DNA of 64,000 nt from Mycolicibacterium tokaiense (GTDB lineage: Bacteria > Actinomycetota > Actinomycetes > Mycobacteriales > Mycobacteriaceae), in contig NZ_AP022600.1 of the NCBI RefSeq assembly GCF_010725885.1, positions 1,240,001 through 1,304,000 on the forward strand. Direction: 5' to 3'. Below, in pieces: positions 51,075 to 62,913 of this stretch. Each line of letters starts with the position of its first letter. Position 1 is the stretch's first letter. The position numbers and the translations under genes were made by a program. Below the pieces are notes generated by a model, which made no database searches, was not told where the DNA came from, and worked only from the letters and a program-made list of their open reading frames with translations.

Positions 51075-52385
51075 CTACCCCGGAGGCGGAGTCCAGGCCA
51101 CCGGCAATCGCTTGATCCCGTGGATGAAGGCCGACGTCAGGATGGCGGGCTCTTCGACCGCCACGATGTCGGGCACCCGGGTACGCAACTCGTCGAAGGC
51201 CACCCGCACTTCGCGCCGGGCCAGGTTGGCACCCAGGCAGAAGTGCACCCCGCCACCGCCATAGCCGACGTGCGGGTTGGGATCGCGTGTGACGTCGAAA
51301 ATCCACGGGTTGGCGAACTTTCGCTCGTCGCGGTTGGCCGAGTTGTACCACATGGACACCTTGTCCCCGGCTTGCATGGCTACCCCGCCGAGTTCGATGT
51401 CACGGGTGAGATTGCGACGCATGAAGATCACCGGCGAGGCCCACCGCACGATCTCCTCGACGGCGGTGGGCGCCACGGCGGCGAAGTCGTTCCACCAGAT
51501 CTCGCGCTGCTCGGGGTAGCGCGAGAGCGCCACCATGCCGTGGCTGATGGCGTTGCGGGTGGTTTCGTTGCCCGCGGCCGACAACAGGATGAAGAACGAG
51601 GCGACCTCCTCGGAATGCAGTCGCTCGCCGTCGACCTCCGCGTGTACCAGATTGGACGTCAGGTCGTCGGTGGGCGTCGAGCGCCGCGATTCGGCCAGCG
51701 CGATCCCGTACGCGGCCAGATCGGAACCCGCCGCCACCACTTCCTCGAAGTCGTGTGCCACTTCGGGGTCACCGGCGCCCAGGAGCACCGTGGTCCAGTG
51801 GAAGATCTTGGGCTCGTCCTCTTCCGGGATGCCCATCATGTCGCAGATGACCTGCAAAGGCAGCGGCCCCGCCACGGCCGTCACGAAGTCGGCCTGCCCG
51901 TCGGGATGCCCGGCGATCAGATCGTCCACCAGGCGGCGGGCGCGGTTGCGGACGCTTTCTTCGATCCGGGTGAGCACCTTCGGTGTGAAGGCGCGATTGA
52001 CAATCGAGCGCAGGCGCTGGTGGCGCGGATCGTCGAGGTTGATCATCGAACCGACGAACTCGGCGAGTTCGACAGGGGTGTCGTTGAGGGCGGTGGAGGT
52101 GGGTACGGAGCTGAAGATCTCCGGGTGCCTGCTGGCGTGGTGCACGTGCTCGTGAGTTGTCAGCGCCCAGTGGCCCGCGCCGGTGGGGAAGCCGGGCACT
52201 TCGGGGACGTCGTGGAAGCTGATCGGTGCCTCGCGGCGCAGGGTCGCGAAGGCGCCGTCGCGGAAGTCGTCGTCACGCCCCCAGAACTCGAGCTGGTCCA
52301 GCCGCACCTCCGCCAGTGGCACGTCAGGCGGCGGCGTTCCGTTCTCCCGGTGTGCGATTCCGGCCGGTCCGATGGTTGCGGTCAT
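51075..52385 (-). CDS. Cytochrome P450 (CYP124/125/142-like group)
   Basis: 436 residues. Heme-binding loop GYGGGGVHFCLGANLARREV (about 370-389) contains the cysteine thiolate ligand. The I-helix reads LLSAAGNETTRNAISHGMV, with Asn before Glu-Thr-Thr as in sterol- and alkyl-chain-oxidising CYP124/125/142 enzymes. The ExxR motif lies in WWNDFAAVAPTAVEEIVRWA. It should hydroxylate a lipid or sterol side chain using ferredoxin electrons. No ferredoxin gene is adjacent. A GTGAC-ATTG-GTCAC palindrome lies 22 bases upstream. Confidence 0.9.
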   Translation of the reverse strand: MTATIGPAGIAHRENGTPPPDVPLAEVRLDQLEFWGRDDDFRDGAFATLRREAPISFHDVPEVPGFPTGAGHWALTTHEHVHHASRHPEIFSSVPTSTALNDTPVELAEFVGSMINLDDPRHQRLRSIVNRAFTPKVLTRIEESVRNRARRLVDDLIAGHPDGQADFVTAVAGPLPLQVICDMMGIPEEDEPKIFHWTTVLLGAGDPEVAHDFEEVVAAGSDLAAYGIALAESRRSTPTDDLTSNLVHAEVDGERLHSEEVASFFILLSAAGNETTRNAISHGMVALSRYPEQREIWWNDFAAVAPTAVEEIVRWASPVIFMRRNLTRDIELGGVAMQAGDKVSMWYNSANRDERKFANPWIFDVTRDPNPHVGYGGGGVHFCLGANLARREVRVAFDELRTRVPDIVAVEEPAILTSAFIHGIKRLPVAWTPPPG

Positions 52386-52406
52386 GATGCCCCCTTTCCC
52401 CTGAGT

Positions 52407-52420
52407 GTGACATTGGTCAC
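52407..52420. promoter_or_regulatory. Palindromic operator before the P450 gene
   Basis: GTGAC-ATTG-GTCAC is perfectly symmetrical and lies 22 bases upstream of the P450 start at 52,385. The GTnACnnnnGTnAC-type symmetry suits a TetR or CRP-like regulator, but none is adjacent. Confidence 0.45.
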
Positions 52421-52457
52421 TACTTGCGGTCCAGGGTGTGTCGCTTCCTCACCTTCT

Positions 52458-52475
52458 GTCACACCCGTAACAGCA
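52458..52475 (+). promoter_or_regulatory. MtrA-like box upstream of the Cys-rich envelope protein
   Basis: Adjacent 9-mers GTCACACCC and GTAACAGCA give GTCACA and GTAACA hexamers exactly 9 bp apart, the spacing of MtrA sites. The site is about 110 bases before the GTG at 52,587. Confidence 0.45.
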
Positions 52476-52586
52476 GCCTGTGCACACTTTTGCTACGAAT
52501 TACCGGCGTGTCGTTCACAAAAACGGCGTTTTGGCATGTAAAGGGGTTTGCGAGACAGCGGCGCAAACGTCTGCGAATCTCTTTGC

Positions 52587-53144
52587 GTGACGCCACGCCT
52601 ACGCCGCCAGGAGCGCACTGTTGTCACGGTCGCGGTCACCGTCATGGTCGCGGCAGCCACCGTGGTGGGGGTCAGCTCACTGCACCGCGCGCGCGTCGCC
52701 TTCGATACCGAACACGCCCGCTCCTTTGCCGTCGGCGACTGCGTGGTGGTGCCGTCTGATGCGCTCAATCACGTTCAGGCCCGCAAGGCCTCATGCACCG
52801 AGGACCCCAGTTATGTCATCGGTGCGACGGTTGCCGCGGGTGACGAGTGCCCGACGCCGGAGTATCAGCGCTTCGACCGCGACGTCGCCGACGAGGCCAC
52901 CGCCGGGCTGTGCCTGGTGCCGAACCTGTTGGCCGAGCACTGCTATCTGATGCAACTGCCGTTCGGCGCGCTGCAACGTGCCGACTGCGCCACCGCCGAA
53001 CCCAATCCCGCGGGCGGCGTGCTGGTTCAGGTGAACGAGCGTTACGACGTGCACGACAAAAGGGTGTGCCCGGACGTCGGCAACCAGTTCGTCTGGCCCT
53101 ACCCGTCGCCCGAGCGCACCTACTGCACCGAAACGATTGTGTAG
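52587..53144 (+). CDS. Membrane-anchored Cys-rich envelope protein, unknown function
   Basis: 185 residues. One N-terminal membrane anchor (about 9-30, VVTVAVTVMVAAATVVGVSS) after a short basic segment, then an external domain with about ten cysteines (GDCVVVPSD, ASCTEDPSYVIG, DECPTPEYQRF, GLCLVPN, EHCYLM, ADCATAE, KRVCPDV, TYCTET). They could form several disulfides. The layout resembles mycobacterial septum-formation or LppU-like conserved proteins, but I cannot assign a family. The GTG at 52587 follows no clear ribosome-binding site. Confidence 0.65.
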   Translation: MTPRLRRQERTVVTVAVTVMVAAATVVGVSSLHRARVAFDTEHARSFAVGDCVVVPSDALNHVQARKASCTEDPSYVIGATVAAGDECPTPEYQRFDRDVADEATAGLCLVPNLLAEHCYLMQLPFGALQRADCATAEPNPAGGVLVQVNERYDVHDKRVCPDVGNQFVWPYPSPERTYCTETIV

Positions 53145-53154
53145 AGCCTTTGCG

Positions 53155-53213
53155 TCGAGACTGCACTGAGCGCGAAGAAATGCGAGTGGGGCTCGCGCTG
53201 GGTGCAGTCTCGA
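53155..53213. repeat. Intergenic stem-loop, conserved-loop palindrome family, copy 2
   Basis: Two 21-nt arms (53,155-53,175 and 53,193-53,213) pair with two mismatches around the 17-nt loop AGAAATGCGAGTGGGGC. The loop differs at two positions from that of copy 1 (22,270-22,286), while the stems differ at many positions yet remain paired. It starts 10 bases after the stop of the Cys-rich protein. Confidence 0.85.
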
Positions 53214-53299
53214 TGACGGGTGAAAACCCATGTGCCACATAGTCATCTGACGTCTCACCGCGCTGATTCTTGTCGGTGGGTAGCCCTAGTGTTCGATTC

Positions 53300-54649
53300 A
53301 TGGGCAGCTCAGCGATCGCAGACCGGGAGGCGATGCTGGCTGCCCTGACCCAGATCGAAGAGCTGACCGCGCAGATGAATAGGCTGTCGATCGACGCGTT
53401 CTCCGATGCCGAGTTGTTGGCGCTGCAGCAGCGCCGTGAAGCTATCGCTCGTGCGCAGCCGGTGCTCGATCATCGGGTGTATCAGCGGATCACGTCTCAG
53501 AGTTCACCGGTGGCCTTGGGTGCGAAGAGTTACGCGGCGGTGTTGTCGCAGCGGTTGCGGATCTCCAGCTCTGAGGCGCGCCGCCGGTTGGATGAGGCGG
53601 CGTTGTTGGGGCCGCGGACCTCGCTGACCGGTGAGCCGATGTCACCCTCCATGCCCACGTTCGCGCGCGGTCAGGCGCAGGGGTTGATCGGCGCCGAGCA
53701 CATCAAGCATGTCCGGTGGTTTTTCCGTGAGCTGCCCGGCTTCGTCGACTTCCAGACCAGGCAGAATGCCGAGGCCCAACTGGCGCAGCATGCTTGCGAG
53801 CTGGGGCCTGAGGCGTTCCGCGCCGCCGCAGCGCACATGCTGTATCTGCTGAACCAGGACGGGGAGCTCTCCGATGAGGATCGCCAGGCCCTGGCCTACA
53901 TTCGGGTGGGTAAGCAGCGCCCGGACGGGATGCGGCCCTTCGAAGGGTTGTTGACGCCGGAGGCGTGGGCGACTCTGGAGCCGTTGCTGGAGCGCAACGC
54001 CGCCCCGGGGATGTGCAACCCGGCTGATGAAACCCCCTGCCTCGAGGGTGAACCCACCGAGCAACAGATACGCAACGACACCCGCACCACGGGCAAACGG
54101 AACCACGATGCGCTGCTGGCTCTGTGCCAACGCATGCTCACCACGCAGCCGACCGGGACCATCAACGGCCTGCCCGCGAACGTGGTCATCACCGTCAGCC
54201 TGACCGATCTGGAGAAGAGCATCGGCCACGGCCTGACCGCCGGCGGCACGAGGCTGCCGATCGCCGATGTCCTCAAGTTCGCCGCCCACTCGAGGCCCTG
54301 GCTGGCCCTATTCGACGGCAAAGGCTTACCCCTGCACCTGGGCCGCGCCAAGAGGACCGCCACCCTCGCCCAGCGCCTGATGCTGCTCGCCAAACACCGC
54401 GGCTGCACCATGCCCGGCTGCACCGCCAGCGCCTACCGCTGCCAGGTGCATCACGCCAACCAAGACTGGAAAGACGGCGGCCGCACCGACATCGACGACC
54501 TGACATTGGCGTGCGGGCCCAACAACCGCATGGTCGAGACCACCGGCTGGACCACCCGCAACCGCCCAGACGACGGCGTCACCGAATGGATACCGCCCCC
54601 ACACCTCGACGGCGGGCAATCCCGCACCAACAACCTGCACCACCGGTGA
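53300..54649 (+). CDS. DUF222/HNH endonuclease protein (13E12-repeat type)
   Basis: 449 residues. The N-terminal two-thirds is the DUF222 domain (AIARAQPVLDHRVYQRI; SQRLRISSSEARRRLDEAAL; AHMLYLLNQDGELSDEDRQA). The C-terminus is an HNH nuclease: RGCTMPGCTASAYRCQVHHA, then DWKDGGRTDIDDLTLACGPN with the Cys pairs and His-His...Asn pattern. Members make up the REP13E12 repeats of M. tuberculosis, where prophage phiRv1 inserts. The ATG is 7 bases after TAGTGT (53,287-53,292), suggesting a leaderless mRNA. The 5' third has more TTG and CAG codons than neighbours. Confidence 0.88.
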   Translation: MGSSAIADREAMLAALTQIEELTAQMNRLSIDAFSDAELLALQQRREAIARAQPVLDHRVYQRITSQSSPVALGAKSYAAVLSQRLRISSSEARRRLDEAALLGPRTSLTGEPMSPSMPTFARGQAQGLIGAEHIKHVRWFFRELPGFVDFQTRQNAEAQLAQHACELGPEAFRAAAAHMLYLLNQDGELSDEDRQALAYIRVGKQRPDGMRPFEGLLTPEAWATLEPLLERNAAPGMCNPADETPCLEGEPTEQQIRNDTRTTGKRNHDALLALCQRMLTTQPTGTINGLPANVVITVSLTDLEKSIGHGLTAGGTRLPIADVLKFAAHSRPWLALFDGKGLPLHLGRAKRTATLAQRLMLLAKHRGCTMPGCTASAYRCQVHHANQDWKDGGRTDIDDLTLACGPNNRMVETTGWTTRNRPDDGVTEWIPPPHLDGGQSRTNNLHHR

Positions 54650-54685
54650 ACGGATCATCGACCCCGGCGACGACCCGTAGGACAG

Positions 54686-55141
54686 CTATGCCTCGACCAC
54701 AGCCTTGATCCGGTGCAGCGTGGTGGCCATGTCCCGCTTGTTGCGCCGGGTCCGCAGCTGCCCGCCGAAGATGCCGAACAGGGTGGCCAACAGGCCCTCG
54801 GTCATCCGGAACGACTCGGTGACATCGGTGCCACCACCGGCCGCAGGCGCGAAGGCGTAATGCCAGTTGTTGACCGACCGATCCCCCACCAGTACCTCGA
54901 AGCCGAACTCGCGCCCGGGTTCACATGCGGTGACGCGGCAGATGGTCCAGTACACGGGACCGATCTCGTTGCGCTTGACGTGGCCGCGGAACCTGGCACC
55001 CAGAGCCGGACCCGTTGCGCCGTCCAGCCATTCGGTCTCGAACACCTCGGGCGAGAACTTCGGAGTGTTGCGCACGTCGGCGACAACGTTCCACACGTCC
55101 TCGGCAACCGCATTCATGTGGACGGTCACCGCAGCGTGCAT
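54686..55141 (-). CDS. SRPBCC-family protein (polyketide cyclase/START-like)
   Basis: 151 residues of one helix-grip domain: AAVTVHMNAVAEDVWNVVAD, then FSPEVFETEWLDGATGPALG, NNWHYAFAPAAGGGTDVTES, and a C-terminal helix NKRDMATTLHRIKAVVEA. It has no visible catalytic motif and probably binds a hydrophobic molecule. Its ATG follows the mak stop without a gap, so the two are co-transcribed. Confidence 0.85.
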   Translation of the reverse strand: MHAAVTVHMNAVAEDVWNVVADVRNTPKFSPEVFETEWLDGATGPALGARFRGHVKRNEIGPVYWTICRVTACEPGREFGFEVLVGDRSVNNWHYAFAPAAGGGTDVTESFRMTEGLLATLFGIFGGQLRTRRNKRDMATTLHRIKAVVEA

Positions 55142-56425
55142 CTAGACCACCAAACGTGAGATGGAACGAAGCGGGATCGGCAGCCAATCCGGCCGGTACC
55201 GCGATTCGTAGGCCGCTTCGTAGACGGCCTTGTCCAATTCATACGCCGCCAGCAGCGCCTGCTCGGCGCGGGGGTCGGTTCCCGCCACCGCCGCGTACCC
55301 GTCGCAGAACGCCGCACGGTTCTCGTCGACCCAGGAGGTGGCCAGCGCGATGGCCTGCGTGTCCACCTCGTCACCCACCAAGGGCTGATACGCGGCGTAC
55401 TCGTAGGAACGCAGCATGCCCGCGACGTCGCGGATGGGCGAGTCGGGTTTGCGACGTTCCTCCAGGGGCGCACCGGGTTCGCCCTCGAAGTCGATCAGCA
55501 GCCAGGTATCGGGGGTGCGCAACACCTGGCCCAGATGCAGATCCCCGTGCATGCGCTGCACGGTCATCGGCACCCCGGCCAGCGCACGGAAGCGGGCCTC
55601 GATTGCCGGCTGGTATTCGGCCAGCGCGGGCACCTGGCCAGCAGCCGATGCCAGCCGCGACAGCGCCGTATCGACAGGGAATTCGGCTGTGCCCGAGCCC
55701 AGTTCATCGGCGAGCGCCCTGTGCACCGACGCGACGGCCTCGCCCAGCCGGTAGGTCTCGGCCGTCAGGTCGCCGCCAGGCTGCCCGCCGTAGCGCGCCC
55801 GCGAACTGGCCGTGGCCATGTCCCAACCCTCGGTGGAGCCGGCCGCAAAATCGGTGAGCATGCCCAGCGGGCAGGGCTGACCGTCCCACACCGTCTCGTA
55901 GGCGCCGAGCAGTTTGGCGACGTTGCCGTTGCCGGCGCGGCCCAACACCCGGTTGATCTCGATGTCCGGGTTGATGCCGGGGCTGACGCGCCGGAACGCC
56001 TTGAACATGGCTTCTTTGCCGAAGATCACGCTGGTGTTGCTCTGCTCGGCCGAGGACACCCGCGGCGGGGCGTCGGTGGGCAACATCACGTTGGGCTCGC
56101 GCTCGAAGCTGATGTCGCCGCGGCGGGCAGAGGTGTCCAGAAGAGACATCACAAACGCGGCCGACGCCGGATCGTGAAGTGCGTCCGATCCGGTGCGGAC
56201 GCCGTCGGCGCCGATCACCGACGCGCCGTTCGGCGCCGCGGCGTCCCACGCCACCAACACCTGATAGCGCTCCCGTGCCCCCTCGGCATAGTCGACGTCC
56301 ACCAGGGCCAGATCCAAGTTGTCGCGCAGCGCCGTCACCGCCGCCGGCGTCGCCGAGACCATCGTGCGGTTGCGCCCGGCGTACCAACGTTGTTTCGGCA
56401 GCCACTCATCGAAGGGCAGCTCCAT
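55142..56425 (-). CDS. mak: Maltokinase Mak
   Basis: 427 residues that match M. tuberculosis Mak (Rv0127) along their length. The start is [20 protein letters not shown], followed by [20 protein letters not shown] with the ATP-binding Lys, [15 protein letters not shown], the catalytic loop [20 protein letters not shown], metal-binding [16 protein letters not shown], and a C-terminal [17 protein letters not shown]. It phosphorylates maltose to maltose 1-phosphate, which GlgE uses for alpha-glucan. In most mycobacteria mak follows or is fused to treS; here treS is absent upstream and a divergent GntR gene takes its place. Confidence 0.94.
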   Translation of the reverse strand: MELPFDEWLPKQRWYAGRNRTMVSATPAAVTALRDNLDLALVDVDYAEGARERYQVLVAWDAAAPNGASVIGADGVRTGSDALHDPASAAFVMSLLDTSARRGDISFEREPNVMLPTDAPPRVSSAEQSNTSVIFGKEAMFKAFRRVSPGINPDIEINRVLGRAGNGNVAKLLGAYETVWDGQPCPLGMLTDFAAGSTEGWDMATASSRARYGGQPGGDLTAETYRLGEAVASVHRALADELGSGTAEFPVDTALSRLASAAGQVPALAEYQPAIEARFRALAGVPMTVQRMHGDLHLGQVLRTPDTWLLIDFEGEPGAPLEERRKPDSPIRDVAGMLRSYEYAAYQPLVGDEVDTQAIALATSWVDENRAAFCDGYAAVAGTDPRAEQALLAAYELDKAVYEAAYESRYRPDWLPIPLRSISRLVV

Positions 56426-56477
56426 GACACCCTTCTACCCGAACCTCCTACCACTCAATCGCTTGTACAGTGCGAAC

Positions 56478-57153
56478 GTGCGTGCCACTGACATCGTCCT
56501 GCGCTTCATCGAGCAGCAGCTCGAAGCCGGGGAGCTGCAGGTGGGCATGCGGTTGCCCGGGGAGCGGGGGCTGGCCGAGCAACTCAACGTCTCCCGGGGC
56601 TCGGTCCGCGAGGCCCTGCAGGTCCTGGCGGCGATGGGCGTGGTGCGCCGCTCGGTCGGCTCCGGGCAGGAGGCCGGCGCCATCCTGATCGCCGAGCCGG
56701 CCGCACCGCTGGACGCCGCCCTGCGCCTGCACGTGGCCACCAGGGCGTTCCCGGTGGCGCAGGTGGTAGAGACGCGGGTGCTGCTGGAATCGTGGGCGGT
56801 GTCCCGCGCAGCCCTTGCCGACGCGCCCCTGGACGAGGTTCGGGCGCTGCTCGAGAAGATGGACGCTCCCGACATCGACGTCCGCGAATTCCTGCGGCTG
56901 GACGCCGAACTGCACGTGGCCATCGCAGCGCTGTCCGGCAATGCCGTGGTGGCGCAGATGATGACGTCACTGCGCAGTTCCATCGAGAACTACGTGGTGG
57001 CCGCGATCCCCCGTGTCACCGACTGGCCGTCATTGCTCGACAAGCTACGCCGCGAGCACCACACCGTGGTGGACGCGATCGCCCGCTGCTCGCCTGACGA
57101 GGCGACGGCCGCGGTGACCCGGCACATCCACGAGTTCTACGAGCACTCCGGAC

Positions 57154-57161
<8 letters not shown>
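56478..57161 (+). CDS. GntR-family regulator with FCD domain (FadR type)
   Basis: 227 residues from the GTG at 56478, which is 7 bases after TACAGT (56,466-56,471), so the mRNA is probably leaderless. The winged helix is RLPGERGLAEQLNVSRGSVR followed by EALQVLAAMGVVRRSVGSGQ. The FCD domain (about 75-222) has candidate metal ligands in LRLDAELHVAIAALSG and TRHIHEFYEHS. It is divergent from mak by 52 bases and convergent with the ABC importer operon, overlapping its last stop by 8 bases. The importer operon is a likelier target than mak. Confidence 0.9.
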
Positions 57162-58184
<1,023 letters not shown>

Positions 58185-58188
<4 letters not shown>

Positions 58189-58967
58189 GCCCTCTTCTTC
58201 CGTCCGAACAGCGAAAGTCCCAGCAGCAGCACAAAACCGAACAACAACACCGCCAGCGAGGCCGCCACCGAGGTGGGCCCGTCGGCCTTGCCGATCGCGA
58301 CGATCTGCACCTGCAACGTGTTGTACCCCGTCAGCGAGGCGATGGTGAACTCGCCGAGCACCACCGCAATCGAGATGAACGCCGCCGCCAGCACCCCCGA
58401 CCACACATTCGGCACGATCACCCTGGTGATGGTGGTGAGCCAGCCGGCGCCCAGCGATCGAGAGGCCTCCGACAGTGTCTGTAGGTCGATGGAAGACAGT
58501 GCGCCATCCAGAGCGCGGTAGGCGAACGGCAACACCACCACCACGTAGACGAACGTCAGCGTCAGCGCCGATTCCCCGAGGAAATACGTCACCCACAGGT
58601 ACACATTGCGCAGGCCCACCACGATCACCAGCGCAGGAATGGTCAACGGCAGCAGGCACAGGAACTCCACCAGGCCGCTTGCCCACGGCGCCCGCAACCG
58701 CACCCAGATCATCGTCGGCAGCAACAGCACCAGCATCACCGCGACCGTCAGCACCGCCAGCAGCAGGGAAGTGATGATCGAATCGAACAGCGCCTCATCG
58801 GAAACGAGGTTGGCCCAGGCCTGCAGAGTCCGGCCCTCGCCCAACAGATTCCGCGTCGAGAAGTCGGCCATGGCGTACAACGGGAACAGGAAGAACAACC
58901 CGAACAGTACCCAGAGCGTGCCGCGTACGGCCCGCGTCGTCGCCGATTTCCGACTCACCGCAGCCAC
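58185..58967 (-). CDS. ABC importer permease 2 (PotC/PotI-like)
   Basis: 260 residues with six membrane segments. The EAA loop facing the ATPase reads SEASRSLGAGWLTTITRVIV (about 165-184). GTG start at 58967 overlaps permease 1 by 13 bases. It belongs to the spermidine/putrescine, iron or 2-aminoethylphosphonate branch of importers. Confidence 0.92.
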
Positions 58968-59800
58968 CGACTCGTCCGTCGCACCAGCAGGTTGTAGGCC
59001 ACCATCACCAGCGCCACCACCACGATCATCTCCAGCGCCAGCGCGTAGGCGAAGCCGGACTGCCCCAGGACCACCTCACTGGTGAGCGCGGCCCGGATCA
59101 GCAACGGCAGGATGGGGCTGCCCTGACTCACCAGCGCCGCCGCTGTCGCGTAGGCGGCAAAAGCGTTGGCGAACAACAACAGTGTCGCGCCCAGGAACGC
59201 CGGGGTGAGCAGTGGCAGCGCCACTTCCCGCCAATACTGCCAGGTGGTGGCTCCCAGACTGACCGCCGCCTCGCGCCACTGTTCCCGCAACCCCTCGAGT
59301 GCGGGAAGGAACACGATGACCATCAGCGGAATCTGGAAGTAGGTGTACACCAGCATCAGCCCGGACAACCCGTACAGCCAGCCCCCGGCCGCCAGGTTGA
59401 TCCCGAGGATGTCCACCACCCACACCGTCAGCACACCGTTGAGGCCGATGGTGGCCAGGAACGCGAATGCCAGTGCCACCCCGCCGAACTGGGCCAGCAC
59501 GCTGCACAGCGCCAGAGTGGCTCGCCGGAACATCGACGTGGCGGGCCGGGCCAGGATCAGCCAGGAAAGCACCGCGCCCAGCACCGCCCCCAGTACCGCG
59601 GTACCCGCCGACAGGAGCAGGCTTCGCCACAGTGCGGTCAGAGCGGTATCGGAGAACAGAGCGGCCACCAGATCGAAGGTGAAACCCTGTTCACCGATGA
59701 ACGCGTTGACGATCACCGTCACCGTGGGAACGATCAGGAAGATCCCGACGAAAACGAAAAACGGCAGCAGCGGCAGGGAGTCACGCAGTCGCTTAACCAA
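58955..59800 (-). CDS. ABC importer permease 1 (PotB-like)
   Basis: 281 residues with six membrane segments and an EAA loop REAAVSLGATTWQYWREVAL (about 175-194). The TTG at 59800 overlaps the end of the binding-protein gene by 8 bases; it is the only start in frame that keeps the first membrane segment complete. It pairs with permease 2. Confidence 0.9.
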   Translation of the reverse strand: MVKRLRDSLPLLPFFVFVGIFLIVPTVTVIVNAFIGEQGFTFDLVAALFSDTALTALWRSLLLSAGTAVLGAVLGAVLSWLILARPATSMFRRATLALCSVLAQFGGVALAFAFLATIGLNGVLTVWVVDILGINLAAGGWLYGLSGLMLVYTYFQIPLMVIVFLPALEGLREQWREAAVSLGATTWQYWREVALPLLTPAFLGATLLLFANAFAAYATAAALVSQGSPILPLLIRAALTSEVVLGQSGFAYALALEMIVVVALVMVAYNLLVRRTSRWLR

Positions 59801-60926
59801 TAGCGGCGGCCCAGTTCTCGGCTAGGTACTTGGTGGCGGCGTCCGTCTGCTCCTGGGTCAGCAGCGTGGTGGGTCCATCGATGGTGGGCAGTTGTTCTGC
59901 CGCGGCCTTGTCGATGGTGCCCGCCTCGGTCATCGCGTCGGCCCGCACCGGTCGCACTCCGCCCTGGGCCCAGAGGTTCTGGCCCTCGTCGCTGTAGAGG
60001 AACTCCTGCCACAGCCGCGCGGCGGCCGGATGTGGGGCGTCTTTGTTGATGGCCTGGTAGTAGTAACCGGCCACGGCGGCGTTTTCGGGGACCAGCACCT
60101 GCCAGCTGGGCAGCTTCTTGGTCTCGGCGGCGTTGAGGTAGTTCCAGTCGATCACGACCGGGGTCTGCCCGGATTCGATGGTGGCCGGGGTCGGGTCGAC
60201 GGGCAGGAAGTTGCCCGCTTCCTTGAGCTTGCGGAAGAAGTCGACACCGGGTGCCACGTCGTCGCCGGAGCCGCCTTGGGACACCGCCACCATCACCACG
60301 CCGGAGAATGCGGCGCCGGCCTGGGTCGGGTCGCCGTTGAGTGCCACCTTGCCGGCGTACTCGGGCTTGAGCAGATCATCGACGCTGGTCACCGGCGGCA
60401 CTTTCGCGGAGTCGAATCCGATCGACATGTAGCCGCCATAGTCGTTGACCCAGAGGCCGTCGGACTCCTTGTACTCGTCGGGGATGTCGTCCCAGGTCTG
60501 CACCTTGTAGGGCGCGAACATCGCGGTGTTGGCCAGCGCGACCGCCTGTCCGAGATCGAAGACGTCCGGCGCGGTGCTGCGGCCCTTCTGCTGATTGGCG
60601 GCGTTGATCTCCTCCTGGCTGGAGGCATCAGGCTGCGCGGAGTTGACCTTGATGCCGTACTTCTGGCCGAACGCCTCGATCACGGCGCCGTAGTTGGCCC
60701 AGTCCGGGGGCAGCGCGATGACGTTGAGTTCCCCTTCGGCCTTGGCCGCCTCGATCAGCCCTTCCATGCCACCGAAGTCTTCGGCAGAGGTGGCTTCGGC
60801 GGCGTTGACACCGGATTCGGTCTGTTCTCCGGAGCTCTGGTTCTCCGGGGGCGCGCAGGCCGCCAGGCCGATCGTCACAGTGGCAGCGGCGAGAGCACCG
60901 AGCAGGCGTTGGGGCGACAAGTTCAT
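59793..60926 (-). CDS. ABC importer solute-binding lipoprotein (PotD-like)
   Basis: 377 residues. Signal peptide with lipobox TIGLAACAPP, lipidated Cys near residue 24. A Ser/Gln/Glu-rich linker is followed by an extracellular binding domain: GELNVIALPPDWANYGAVIE, DVFDLGQAVALANTAMFAPY, VNDYGGYMSIGFDS and VVIDWNYLNAAE. The fold class (family 1/PotD type) binds polyamines, iron or phosphonates. Acidic residues around the presumed pocket would fit a cation such as a polyamine, but this is inference. A GGAAGG site precedes the ATG. Confidence 0.9.
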   Translation of the reverse strand: MNLSPQRLLGALAAATVTIGLAACAPPENQSSGEQTESGVNAAEATSAEDFGGMEGLIEAAKAEGELNVIALPPDWANYGAVIEAFGQKYGIKVNSAQPDASSQEEINAANQQKGRSTAPDVFDLGQAVALANTAMFAPYKVQTWDDIPDEYKESDGLWVNDYGGYMSIGFDSAKVPPVTSVDDLLKPEYAGKVALNGDPTQAGAAFSGVVMVAVSQGGSGDDVAPGVDFFRKLKEAGNFLPVDPTPATIESGQTPVVIDWNYLNAAETKKLPSWQVLVPENAAVAGYYYQAINKDAPHPAAARLWQEFLYSDEGQNLWAQGGVRPVRADAMTEAGTIDKAAAEQLPTIDGPTTLLTQEQTDAATKYLAENWAAAIG

Positions 60927-61023
60927 GGGCCGAACCTTCCGGTGGACACTCGACTTTCGTGTGACGCGCCGGTGACCACCAGGCGGCGCCTGAGTGAACG
61001 TACCGGCGAACCGGCCCCGGAAA

Positions 61024-61064
61024 CGACGAAATCCCCCAACTGTGACAGTTGAGGGATCTCGTCG
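61024..61064 (-). terminator. Strong stem-loop after fbp copy 2
   Basis: A long imperfect stem, with core CCCCCAACTG/CAGTTGAGGG and outer GACGA/TCGTC pairs, closes on a TGA loop 20 bases beyond the fbp stop at 61,083. It separates fbp from the downstream ABC operon on the same strand. Confidence 0.75.
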
Positions 61065-61082
61065 TAACAGGACGTAACAGAA

Positions 61083-62881
<1,799 letters not shown>

Positions 62882-62913
62882 TTGACAAAACTTTCGTCGA
62901 TCGGAGAACCACC

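Noticed and set aside
53300..54649. Active mobile element
   Set aside because: No terminal inverted repeats, target duplication or transposase/recombinase is visible; DUF222/HNH genes are common and often static.
61063..61080. Direct repeat CGTAACAG as a third MtrA box
   Set aside because: Spacing is 10 rather than 9 bp and it lies between the fbp stop and its terminator, not in a promoter.
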